Notes under the pieces: model-generated
Database searches by the model: none
What the model saw: the letters and a program-made list of their open reading frames with translations, nothing else
Told to the model about the DNA's origin: nothing
Translations under genes and position numbers: made by a program
Assembly (NCBI GenBank): GCA_002398485.1
Contig: DGYV01000038.1
Span: forward strand, 3,343-10,054
DNA from: Peptococcaceae bacterium UBA4997
Lineage (GTDB): Bacteria; Bacillota; Dehalobacteriia; UBA4068; UBA4997
DNA length: 6,712 bases
Direction: 5' to 3'
Shown: piece by piece, positions 1 through 4,843 of the stretch
Numbering within the stretch: the stretch's first letter is position 1
How the letters are laid out: each line of letters starts with the position of its first letter

Positions 1-720
1 AAAACAATACCCGATGCCATGTTTTATAATTGCCAGCGGCTTTCACACATTACCATTCCCTATGGCGTTACAAGCATTGTAGGCGAGGCGTTTTTTGGTT
101 GCACCTATCTACGGAATGTTACAATGCCCGAAACACTTACCGATATTGCCCCACACGCATTTTTTAACTGTGAAAAGCTGGCCACAATAACCGGTATCAA
201 AGGCTCTCGTGCGGAAGAATATGCCAAGGATGTGCTGCTTTATCCTGGTGGTGGTGAGGGGCTTTGGCCACGTATTATTGGTGCACGTTTTATCCCCCAA
301 ACCTTTAGCCCTGGCAATATAACTGTTTCAATAGATGGCAAAAATACAACCTTTACAACTTACAACATTCGTGGCAATAATTATTTCAAGCTACGGGATT
401 TAGCTCAAGCCTTAAATGTCACAAACAAGCAATTTGCTGTGGAATGGAATGGCAAAAATAGCGAAATTAACTTAACCAAGTCTACCGCCTACACCCCCAT
501 TGGCGGGGAATTATTGCTATCTGGCAGTGCGGAAAAGCAAGTTGCGGCAGTATCGGCAGCGGCGGTGAAATGGAATGGTAGCCCTGTGGAAGTAAAGGCA
601 TATAACATCAATGGTAATAATTATTTCAAATTACGGGATTTGGCGAAGTTTTTGAATTTTGCTGTTATTTGGGATGGCAAAGCCATCGGCATTGATACGG
701 CTAAAGGCTATAGCGATTAA
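1..720 (+). CDS. Surface protein with leucine-rich repeats and two stalk-type repeats (5' end outside window)
   Basis: The reading frame is open from the first base, so the N-terminus, and presumably a signal peptide, lies to the left. Residues 1 to about 63 form BspA/Treponema-type leucine-rich repeats (LRR_5): successive units with an IP/MP step and an AF-x-x-C step (for example ITIPYGVTSIVGEAFFGC). From about residue 102 to the stop there are two copies of a copper amine oxidase N-terminal-like ('stalk') domain, each with the core YNI-x-GNNYFKLRDLA (residues 121-135 and 201-215). In known families these modules occur in exported or wall-associated proteins of Clostridia and act in adhesion or binding; they are not enzymes. 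No catalytic motif is visible. The ligand cannot be told. The stop TAA is followed after 38 bases by another exported-protein start, suggesting an operon of surface proteins. The domain call is secure; the function is inferred. Confidence 0.85.
   Translation, partial: KTIPDAMFYNCQRLSHITIPYGVTSIVGEAFFGCTYLRNVTMPETLTDIAPHAFFNCEKLATITGIKGSRAEEYAKDVLLYPGGGEGLWPRIIGARFIPQTFSPGNITVSIDGKNTTFTTYNIRGNNYFKLRDLAQALNVTNKQFAVEWNGKNSEINLTKSTAYTPIGGELLLSGSAEKQVAAVSAAAVKWNGSPVEVKAYNINGNNYFKLRDLAKFLNFAVIWDGKAIGIDTAKGYSD
361..405 (+). repeat. Internal coding repeat, copy 1 (YNIRGNNYFKLRDLA)
   Basis: This is the first copy of a 15-codon unit inside the stalk-domain region. Copy 2 is at 601-645. At protein level 14 of 15 residues are identical (R/N at position 4), while the DNA differs at several third positions. 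This suggests an old tandem domain duplication held by selection rather than a recent copy. Confidence 0.8.
601..645 (+). repeat. Internal coding repeat, copy 2 (YNINGNNYFKLRDLA)
   Basis: This is the second copy of the 15-codon unit described at 361-405, 240 bases downstream in the same frame. The duplicated domain is therefore about 80 residues long. Confidence 0.8.
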
Positions 721-758
721 AATGCCCGGCAGCATGATGAGAGGAAAAGTAAAATAAA

Positions 759-857
759 ATGAAAAAACTACTATTCAGCATTATGGCAGCAGTATTTTTA
801 TTTGGTTGCATGGGCGGCATTGCCGAAGCGAAAATAAGCAATGATATATATCACTAG
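759..857 (+). pseudogene. Truncated 5' fragment of an exported protein gene (signal peptide only)
   Basis: An ATG at 759 opens a 32-codon frame with a textbook signal peptide: M-K-K, a hydrophobic core from L4 to about C17, and then A-E-A (residues 22-24) as a possible signal peptidase I site. L-F-G-C at residues 14-17 is an alternative, slightly atypical lipobox. A purine-rich AGAGGA (740-745) lies 13 bases upstream, somewhat far. The frame ends at TAG (855-857) after only about eight residues of mature protein, and exactly here the sequence becomes the antisense of the ardA-like gene. I infer that the rest of this gene was lost when the accessory block joined. It sits 38 bases after the LRR/stalk gene on the same strand and was probably its operon partner. 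A functional 32-aa peptide is possible but less likely. Confidence 0.6.
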
Positions 858-1554
858 CGGGAAGCTTTAGAAATGCAATCAAATCATTGTCATATTCGGT
901 ATCATCAAAATAAGATTTTTTCACGCGAAGCAGAATGGCATAATCCAGCTTTTCTGTAGGGATAGCATCGCTGCTTTGGTATTTGTGTACAATTTCTCCA
1001 TCTTGAACCACATAGCCATTCGGCGTAAACACACCACTCTCGTTCTCGCGCATCTCTTTGCCAATTTTGGCATAATCCAACCATTGAAATATTTTTTCCG
1101 GCAAAGCTTCCAGCTCAGGTACAAATCCATTGTTCGCATAAAACCTGCCAAGAGAGGCATTATCATAGGCTTCATAGGCAATCTGGCAATGCTCTACACT
1201 ATAGGTCATATTAATCAGGCGCTCAATAGCAATAGGCTCATATTGGCTTTGGGCAGCACCCATCATCACCATTCCCTCAAAGCAATCCAGTTCCCATTGG
1301 TAAAGTTCTGACAGCCGACTTGCGAGATGATTTAATTCATATAAGTTCACATTTTCACTGATAAATTGCGGCAGAAATTCCAGTTCACTATTTACGATTT
1401 CCAATGAATGAATAGGGTCATCGGTAATGTGTATTTGCTCTAATACATTTGCCAGTTCATAAGGGGTTGCGGGAAGTGCAATTTCCGTATAGGTATTGGC
1501 ACCAAAAGGGTTTAAACGGATCATTTCCACTTCAAATATTTTTCTTTTATTCAA
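781..1554 (-). CDS. ardA: ArdA-type antirestriction protein, C-terminus replaced at a junction
   Basis: ArdA proteins mimic the shape and charge of DNA and block type I restriction enzymes, protecting conjugating elements on entry into a new host. The product resembles the longer Firmicute ArdA proteins: an N-terminal part to about residue 65, then NLYELNHLASRLSEL (70-84), IERLINM (110-116), ASLGRFYA (133-140) and WLDYAKIGKEM (158-168) followed by GVFTPNGYVV (174-183). These match the order of conserved blocks in the ArdA family, and the protein is rich in Asp/Glu. I chose the TTG start at 1554 because GGAGG (1567-1563) lies 8 bases before it; this start overlaps the end of the upstream gene by 8 bases. 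An ATG at 1578 precedes the ribosome binding site. Recognisable ArdA sequence stops at about residue 235 (LKLPASD); the last 22 residues are the antisense of a truncated signal-peptide gene. The ArdA core seems complete, so activity may survive. Confidence 0.8.
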   Translation of the reverse strand: MNKRKIFEVEMIRLNPFGANTYTEIALPATPYELANVLEQIHITDDPIHSLEIVNSELEFLPQFISENVNLYELNHLASRLSELYQWELDCFEGMVMMGAAQSQYEPIAIERLINMTYSVEHCQIAYEAYDNASLGRFYANNGFVPELEALPEKIFQWLDYAKIGKEMRENESGVFTPNGYVVQDGEIVHKYQSSDAIPTEKLDYAILLRVKKSYFDDTEYDNDLIAFLKLPASDIYHCLFSLRQCRPCNQIKILLP

Positions 1555-1720
1555 GCTGCATTCCTCCAATTTTCCCATCCTGTTCGGACAGATTTTGTAC
1601 TATGCCAGATGCGCATTTATACAGGGCATACATGGTATCTTCATTGCTTCCTCTGAAATCGCAGGAACTTTCCAGAAATTCCTTTGCATATTTCCGATTG
1701 TGGGCAGCTATTTCATTCAT
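1547..1720 (-). CDS. Small 57-aa protein of unknown function, co-translated with ArdA
   Basis: I do not recognise a family. The ATG at 1720 has GGGAGAG (1733-1727) 6 bases upstream and overlaps the stop of the preceding 73-aa gene in an ATGA. Its stop overlaps the ardA start by 8 bases, and the ardA ribosome binding site lies inside its 3' end, so all three are probably translated together. The product (begins MNEIAAHNRKYAKEF) is mildly acidic and likely mostly helical, with two cysteines (C20 and C36) and no membrane segment or signal peptide. An upstream in-frame ATG at 1786 has no good ribosome binding site and lies well inside the preceding gene, so I did not use it. From the neighbours I infer a mobile-element accessory role, perhaps in anti-defence. 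Confidence 0.65.
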   Translation of the reverse strand: MNEIAAHNRKYAKEFLESSCDFRGSNEDTMYALYKCASGIVQNLSEQDGKIGGMQLE

Positions 1721-1938
1721 GCTTTTCTCTCCCTTCTTCGATCTATTTTTTCCATATATGTTCTCAGGCAATTTCCCTCTGAGCAATAACAGATAAAACC
1801 ATGAGAAGGATAGGGGCAGTTACCACAGCTCGGAAATAGCCCTTGAGCACATGGTTCATTCTCCAACTTGCTACCGGAAGTGAGACTATCCGAATCATAG
1901 CAAGCGATTTTCTTATTTTTCTTAAATTTTATTAACAT
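1717..1938 (-). CDS. Small 73-aa cysteine-rich protein, possible metal-binding
   Basis: I do not recognise this family by name. The ATG at 1938 has AAGGAG (1948-1943) 4 bases upstream. The product has a basic N-terminus (MLIKFKKNKK) and seven cysteines at 13, 30, 38, 41, 50, 52 and 57. The last six sit in a compact C-x7-C-x2-C-x8-C-x-C-x4-C array around the motif SCGNCPYPSHGFICYC, and the tail is basic (RRRERKA). The CxxC/CxC spacing fits zinc or iron-sulfur binding, but no known zinc-finger pattern matches exactly. There is no signal peptide. It is the first gene of a tightly overlapping set (73-aa gene, 57-aa gene, ardA). A strong hairpin ends 12 bases upstream of its ribosome binding site. 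A longer in-frame ATG at 1998 lies inside the hairpin and was rejected. Confidence 0.7.
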   Translation of the reverse strand: MLIKFKKNKKIACYDSDSLTSGSKLENEPCAQGLFPSCGNCPYPSHGFICYCSEGNCLRTYMEKIDRRRERKA

Positions 1939-1959
1939 GGCACTCCTTTCTAAAAAGAG

Positions 1960-2012
1960 AAAAAGCCGGAGAATCAGAGTGCTAAAATAGCACTTCAATT
2001 CTCCGGCTTTTT
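1960..2012 (-). terminator. Large two-tier hairpin after yolD-like gene (terminator, attenuator or 5' leader hairpin)
   Basis: A 15-bp perfect outer stem pairs AAAAAGCCGGAGAAT (1960-1974) with ATTCTCCGGCTTTTT (1998-2012). Inside it a second perfect 7-bp stem pairs AGTGCTA (1978-1984) with TAGCACT (1988-1994). T-rich tracts follow on both strands (TTTTTCTCTTTTT on the minus strand), so it could act in both directions. On the minus strand it ends the umuC-yolD unit about 50 bases after the yolD stop. It also abuts the ribosome binding site of the 73-aa gene, leaving no room for a promoter between them. Confidence 0.75.
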
Positions 2013-2063
2013 TGTTTTTCTGTTATAATTTTATTTCATACCCAAGCTCTGATTTAGCTTCAT

Positions 2064-2492
2064 CTATCCCTCACACATCGTTTCAAATACCTGCCCCTCT
2101 ATACCAATGATTTCATCAATGGGAATTGCTGTTGTGTCTGTCATAACAATCATTCGTTTATATATGTCTATCTTTTTAACCGTGCCCACAGCCGTAACAT
2201 AAGCCCCACCGCTCTTCTTCTCATCTGACCGAAAGTAGGTAATTGCAATTTCCGGCTGCTTCGGAATCCGTTCCGCAATCATCTGTAGCTTATGACTCAA
2301 AACATCTTTCATGGATTCATCCAACTCCACCCGTTCATCCGTCAATCTTGCGGTTTCTTTGATGGCGGCTCTATGGCCGGTCAATGCCGCAAAAGGGGAA
2401 AATTGCGCTGCCCGGTCGGCAATTGCCATCTGCGGGTGTTTTGTGGAAACAGGGTGCGGCAAGTGGATAATATCTTCATATTCTTTCGTCAT
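2064..2492 (-). CDS. YolD-like protein, partner of Y-family polymerase
   Basis: The 142-aa product matches the YolD-like family, small proteins encoded next to Y-family polymerases in Gram-positive bacteria and thought to take a UmuD-like partner role in translesion synthesis. Visible family features are the N-terminal YEDIIHLPHPVSTKHP (residues 5-20), the block RAAQFSPFAALTGH and ETARLTDERVELDE. The C-terminal half is beta-rich (QPEIAITYFRSDEKKSGGAYV, then GTVKKIDIYKRMIVMTD and IPIDEIIGIEG), as expected for the Sm-like barrel of this family. The ATG at 2492 overlaps the polymerase stop in an ATGA, and a run of six G (2506-2501) serves as a poor ribosome binding site, so translation probably couples to the polymerase. 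Length is normal. A different short frame (ends IDEAKSELGYEIKL) continues after the stop and might mark an ancestral tail lost by frameshift. Confidence 0.88.
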   Translation of the reverse strand: MTKEYEDIIHLPHPVSTKHPQMAIADRAAQFSPFAALTGHRAAIKETARLTDERVELDESMKDVLSHKLQMIAERIPKQPEIAITYFRSDEKKSGGAYVTAVGTVKKIDIYKRMIVMTDTTAIPIDEIIGIEGQVFETMCEG

Positions 2493-4012
2493 TCTTTATG
2501 CCCCCCAATCCGCTTGTTTCGATCCAATGTAGTAGCACCTTCTTCAAGGTTCATGCCCTTCAAAATGGCATTTTTGCCATATTTCTTTTTAATCTCCAGC
2601 ATTGCTTTCTGCATCTTTTTTTCGCGTTCCAGCGCGGCTTCTTCTTGCTTTTTTTTCGTCTGTGCGGCCTCATAATCCGTAAAAAGTTCCATCTGTTCAA
2701 AGCTGTCCTGCTTTTGGATGCTTCCTTCATCCACAACATGATTCGCGGATATGCTCACGCGCCGAACAAGCAAATTTTTATCAACAATACGCTCAAATAG
2801 CTCCGTGATGGCATCCAGTATCCGCTTCGCGGAGGAGGTATGTCTGCCAAGGTTCGTCGTACCGCGGGCGGCTTTAGGGATAGGGCGCCCATACTGGTCT
2901 GTTGTAATCGGCCCCGTATAGGATTTTTTTATCTTCGGATTGGTAAGGTTTTCAATATCATAGCCCACGGTCAGCACTAGCTGATCCGTCACGAGCCTTT
3001 TATCCACCAGATCCAGCGCAAGCAAATCCGCCATTTCGCGCACAATCAGCCTGGCTTTGTCAAAAGGATAGGCGCATTGCAGCACCTGCCCGGATACGAT
3101 GCTGCTTGTGCTTGGCTTATAGGCTTTGACATCGGCAATGGTGCACGGCTCCCAGCCCCACGCATGGTCAATCAAAAGCTCCGCATTGACACCGAACAGC
3201 TTGTACAACAAGTCTTCATTATAATACTCCGTGGGTTTGCCAAGGGAGCATCTCGCAATATCACCGATTGTGAACAAGCCTTTTTCCGCAAGCTTCTTTG
3301 CATATCCTTTACCGATGCGCCAAAAATCCGTCAGCGGTTTATGTGCCCACAGCAAGTCGCGGTAGCTGATTTCATCCAATTCGGCAATTTGCACGCCATT
3401 TTCATCCACGGGGATGTGCTTTGCCTGAATATCCATGGCAACCTTGCTCAGGTACAAATTAGTACCAATTCCCGCGGATGCCGTAATTCCCGTTATTTGC
3501 AGGATATCCAAAAGGATTTTGGTGGCAAGCGCACGCGCGGAAAGATTATAGGTTTTCAGGTAATCCGTAGCATCAATGAATACCTCGTCGATGGAATAAA
3601 CATGAATATCTTCGGGGGCGACATATTTCAAATAGATATTGTAGATCCGCGTGCTATATTCAATATAATAGGCCATTCTCGGCGGCGCAATAATGTAGTT
3701 CAGTGATAGATTTGGGGAGGCTTTCAATTCCGTATCGCAGAAAGAAGAGCCGGAAAAAACCCGCCCCGGCGCTTTTTGCAAGCGTTTTGCATTGACTTCC
3801 TGCACCTTTTGCACAACCTCAAACAGCCGCGCTCTGCCGGAAATACCATACGTTTTCAGGCTGGGAGAAACGGCAAGACAAATGGTTTTTTCCGTACGGC
3901 TTGCATCAGCAACAACAAGGTTCGTGGTCATCGGATCAAGCCCGCGCTCCATGCACTCCACCGAAGCATAAAATGATTTTAAATCGATGGAAAAATAGAT
4001 TCTATTTTTCAT
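2489..4012 (-). CDS. umuC: Y-family translesion DNA polymerase (UmuC/ImpB-MucB family)
   Basis: This enzyme inserts nucleotides opposite damaged template bases, allowing replication past lesions at the cost of errors. The 507-aa product shows the Y-family palm motifs: D10 in FSIDLKSFYASVE and the D142-E143 pair in YSIDEVFID, the metal-binding catalytic acids. The SAGIGTNLYLSKVAMD block (179-194) is also present. The thumb follows (FWRIGKGYAKKLAEKGLFTIGDI, 230-252), then the little-finger domain to about residue 425. QMELF at 440-444 is a canonical sliding-clamp binding motif. The C-terminus is a charged, likely coiled helix (452-478) and a basic tail ending RIGGHKE, typical of the mobile-element Gram-positive members. 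An AGGAGGGAG ribosome binding site (4033-4025) lies 12 bases before the ATG, slightly long. The stop overlaps the yolD-like start by 4 bases. No clear LexA box is seen upstream. All catalytic residues are intact. Confidence 0.93.
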   Translation of the reverse strand: MKNRIYFSIDLKSFYASVECMERGLDPMTTNLVVADASRTEKTICLAVSPSLKTYGISGRARLFEVVQKVQEVNAKRLQKAPGRVFSGSSFCDTELKASPNLSLNYIIAPPRMAYYIEYSTRIYNIYLKYVAPEDIHVYSIDEVFIDATDYLKTYNLSARALATKILLDILQITGITASAGIGTNLYLSKVAMDIQAKHIPVDENGVQIAELDEISYRDLLWAHKPLTDFWRIGKGYAKKLAEKGLFTIGDIARCSLGKPTEYYNEDLLYKLFGVNAELLIDHAWGWEPCTIADVKAYKPSTSSIVSGQVLQCAYPFDKARLIVREMADLLALDLVDKRLVTDQLVLTVGYDIENLTNPKIKKSYTGPITTDQYGRPIPKAARGTTNLGRHTSSAKRILDAITELFERIVDKNLLVRRVSISANHVVDEGSIQKQDSFEQMELFTDYEAAQTKKKQEEAALEREKKMQKAMLEIKKKYGKNAILKGMNLEEGATTLDRNKRIGGHKE

Positions 4013-4031
4013 GTTATGCGCCGGCTCCCTC

Positions 4032-4044
4032 CTGAACGATTCAG
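4032..4044. promoter_or_regulatory. Short inverted repeat CTGAA-CGA-TTCAG in the polymerase leader
   Basis: This is a perfect 5-bp inverted repeat with a 3-base centre, partly overlapping the umuC ribosome binding site (4033-4025). It could be a small operator or a hairpin masking the site. It does not match the Bacillus SOS box (GAAC-N4-GTTC). It is short enough to be chance. Confidence 0.25.
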
Positions 4045-4123
4045 CTGCTTTAGATGATACCTTTTATAATATGAATAACCGCAGTTTTCCATATTAGTAT
4101 GCTTTATTTATAAAACTATATTA

Positions 4124-4157
4124 ATTATACCATAGCTGCAAGCAGCTATGGTATAAT
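4124..4157. promoter_or_regulatory. 34-bp palindrome carrying divergent extended -10 boxes
   Basis: ATTATACCATAGCTGC (4124-4139) pairs perfectly with GCAGCTATGGTATAAT (4142-4157) around AA. Each arm holds TGGTATAAT, a consensus extended -10 (TGnTATAAT), at 4149-4157 on + and 4132-4124 on -. The tRNA-Leu promoter in this window carries the same ATGGTATAAT. The minus box would start a leader of about 105 bases into the umuC gene; the plus box would start near 4164 into the gene-free stretch. The symmetric -35 positions are poor. It is not terminator-like, because no T-run follows on either strand. A regulator binding site or an element-end repeat are alternatives. Confidence 0.5.
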
Positions 4158-4317
4158 AGCAACAAGTAAACAGGAATTTACCCTCATTTGATAATGTATC
4201 CGGTTTACAAGGTGAATGGTCGCATCCCCCTGAAGACGACGAGAACACAGATAGCGCTCAAATATAAGCAAATATCCCCCGTATTTTGCCAGGGAATATA
4301 TTTTACTCTTCAAACCA
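4158..4317 (+). other. Gene-free structured stretch; possible small RNA or small peptide
   Basis: No recognisable gene lies here. On the + strand GTAAACAGG (4166-4174) pairs with CCGGTTTAC (4200-4208) with one mismatch, and an imperfect ATAT-CCC / GGG-A-ATAT stem lies around 4270-4300. An ATG at 4194 opens 44 codons (MYPVYKVNGRIPLKTTRTQ... to the TGA at 4326-4328) without a proper ribosome binding site. A second + frame is open to the TAA after ...EDDENTDSAQI but has no start. Two minus frames are open too, so openness says little. The stretch runs from the + side extended -10 box to a strong hairpin, the layout of an independent short transcript. It could equally be a remnant at the element edge. 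Confidence 0.3.
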
Positions 4318-4366
4318 AAAGACGATGATTTCAGTTGGCAGCTTACTGCTTGAAATCATCGTCTTT
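4318..4366. terminator. Perfect 16-bp-stem hairpin, probable bidirectional terminator
   Basis: AAAGACGATGATTTCA (4318-4333) pairs perfectly with TGAAATCATCGTCTTT (4351-4366). The 17-base loop holds a further GCAG/CTGC stem (4338-4341 with 4346-4349). Short T-rich stretches follow on both strands (TCTTTCCATTTT on +, TCTTTTGGTTTG on -). It could end a transcript from the 4152-4157 promoter or transcripts coming from the tRNA side. Confidence 0.6.
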
Positions 4367-4512
4367 CCATTTTAGTATGGATTTTAATGAAAAAAGGATT
4401 ATGTGTGAGTTCAAATACCGTATCCACCCAATAAATGACCAATGACATCCATGAAAATGATCATGTTTTGAACGGGTATTTTTTGTGTAAAAACACCTCA
4501 AAAACGGCAGAA
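4367..4512. other. AT-rich intergenic stretch with no supported gene
   Basis: No frame here has both a start with a ribosome binding site and a protein-like sequence. A 64-codon minus frame (start 4537) begins inside a hairpin just downstream of the tRNA, has no ribosome binding site and reads like chance translation. A short 14-codon + frame at about 4400 is also unsupported. Confidence 0.5.
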
Positions 4513-4535
4513 GTCCTGGGTTTTTTACCCAGGAC
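4513..4535 (-). terminator. Hairpin just downstream of tRNA-Leu
   Basis: GTCCTGGGT (4513-4521) pairs perfectly with ACCCAGGAC (4527-4535) around a 5-base T/A loop, 21 bases after the tRNA CCA end. On the minus strand the stem is followed by TTCTGCCGTTTTTG, so the T-run is displaced; this may be a weak terminator or a 3'-processing structure. Confidence 0.5.
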
Positions 4536-4556
4536 ATCCATATACCGAATAAATTA

Positions 4557-4639
4557 TGGTGCGGTGAACGGGACTTGAACCCGTATGGTTGCCCACACGC
4601 CCCTCAAACGTGCGCGTATGCCAATTCCGCCACCACCGC
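4557..4639 (-). tRNA. tRNA-Leu, anticodon GAG
   Basis: The minus strand folds as a class II tRNA of 83 bases including an encoded CCA (4559-4557). The acceptor stem GCGGTGG pairs with TCACCGC with one G-T at the last pair, and the discriminator base is A (4560). The anticodon stem CACGT/GCGTG encloses TTGAGGG, giving anticodon GAG (reads CUC and CUU, leucine). The variable arm is long, as needed for leucine (TGG-GCAA-CCA), and the T arm is ACGGG-TTCAAGT-CCCGT. The 3' end faces the accessory block. tRNA 3' ends are common integration sites, but I found no copy of the tRNA tail elsewhere in the window. Confidence 0.95.
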
Positions 4640-4670
4640 AAATATATACGGCTAATTCAGCCGCCGAATT

Positions 4671-4700
4671 ATTATACCATTTTTACAGCACATAATGCAA
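4671..4700 (-). promoter_or_regulatory. tRNA-Leu promoter (-35 TTGCAT, extended -10 TGGTATAAT)
   Basis: On the minus strand TATAAT (4676-4671), preceded by TGG, gives a consensus extended -10. TTGCAT (4700-4695) lies 18 bases upstream as a weak -35. Transcription would begin about 25 bases before the tRNA. The leader contains a small CGGCT/AGCCG stem. Confidence 0.65.
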
Positions 4701-4732
4701 TACATTGTTACAATAAATCTTAAAACATTTTT

Positions 4733-4776
4733 AAAAATATTGCTATTGCAGAGAGCTTACGCAATGTGGCAATATT
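4733..4776 (-). terminator. Operon terminator after the lytic transglycosylase gene
   Basis: AATATTGC (4736-4743) pairs with GCAATATT (4769-4776), and ATTGC (4745-4749) pairs with GCAAT (4761-4765) inside it. On the minus strand the stem runs into TTTTT then AAAAATG. It lies 68 bases beyond the stop of the transglycosylase gene and upstream of the tRNA promoter, so it would separate the two units. The intervening bases 4777-4843 are AT-rich, with a TTTTTATTAATAAAAA palindrome just after the stop, and hold no gene. Confidence 0.6.
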
Positions 4777-4843
4777 GAATCATGCGGAACAAAATAAAAA
4801 TATATTGTTTTATTAATTATCATAAAGTTTTTATTAATAAAAA

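Noticed and set aside
976..1311. Open + strand frames opposite the ardA-like gene
   Set aside because: They are shadows of the ArdA coding strand; they lack ribosome binding sites and recognisable domains.
1717..1998. Longer version of the 73-aa gene starting at 1998
   Set aside because: The extra start lies inside the terminator-like hairpin without a ribosome binding site; the ATG at 1938 has AAGGAG at proper spacing.
2024..2029. TATAAT on the + strand after the hairpin
   Set aside because: No + strand gene or plausible -35 accompanies it; the T-rich surroundings make it a likely chance match.
4020..4123. LexA/SOS box upstream of the polymerase gene
   Set aside because: No GAAC-N4-GTTC or close variant is present; GAACGATTCA does not fit, and its symmetry is a different repeat.
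4343..4537. 64-codon minus-strand frame next to the tRNA
   Set aside because: No ribosome binding site, the start lies inside a hairpin directly downstream of the tRNA, the frame runs across another perfect hairpin, and the composition is not protein-like.
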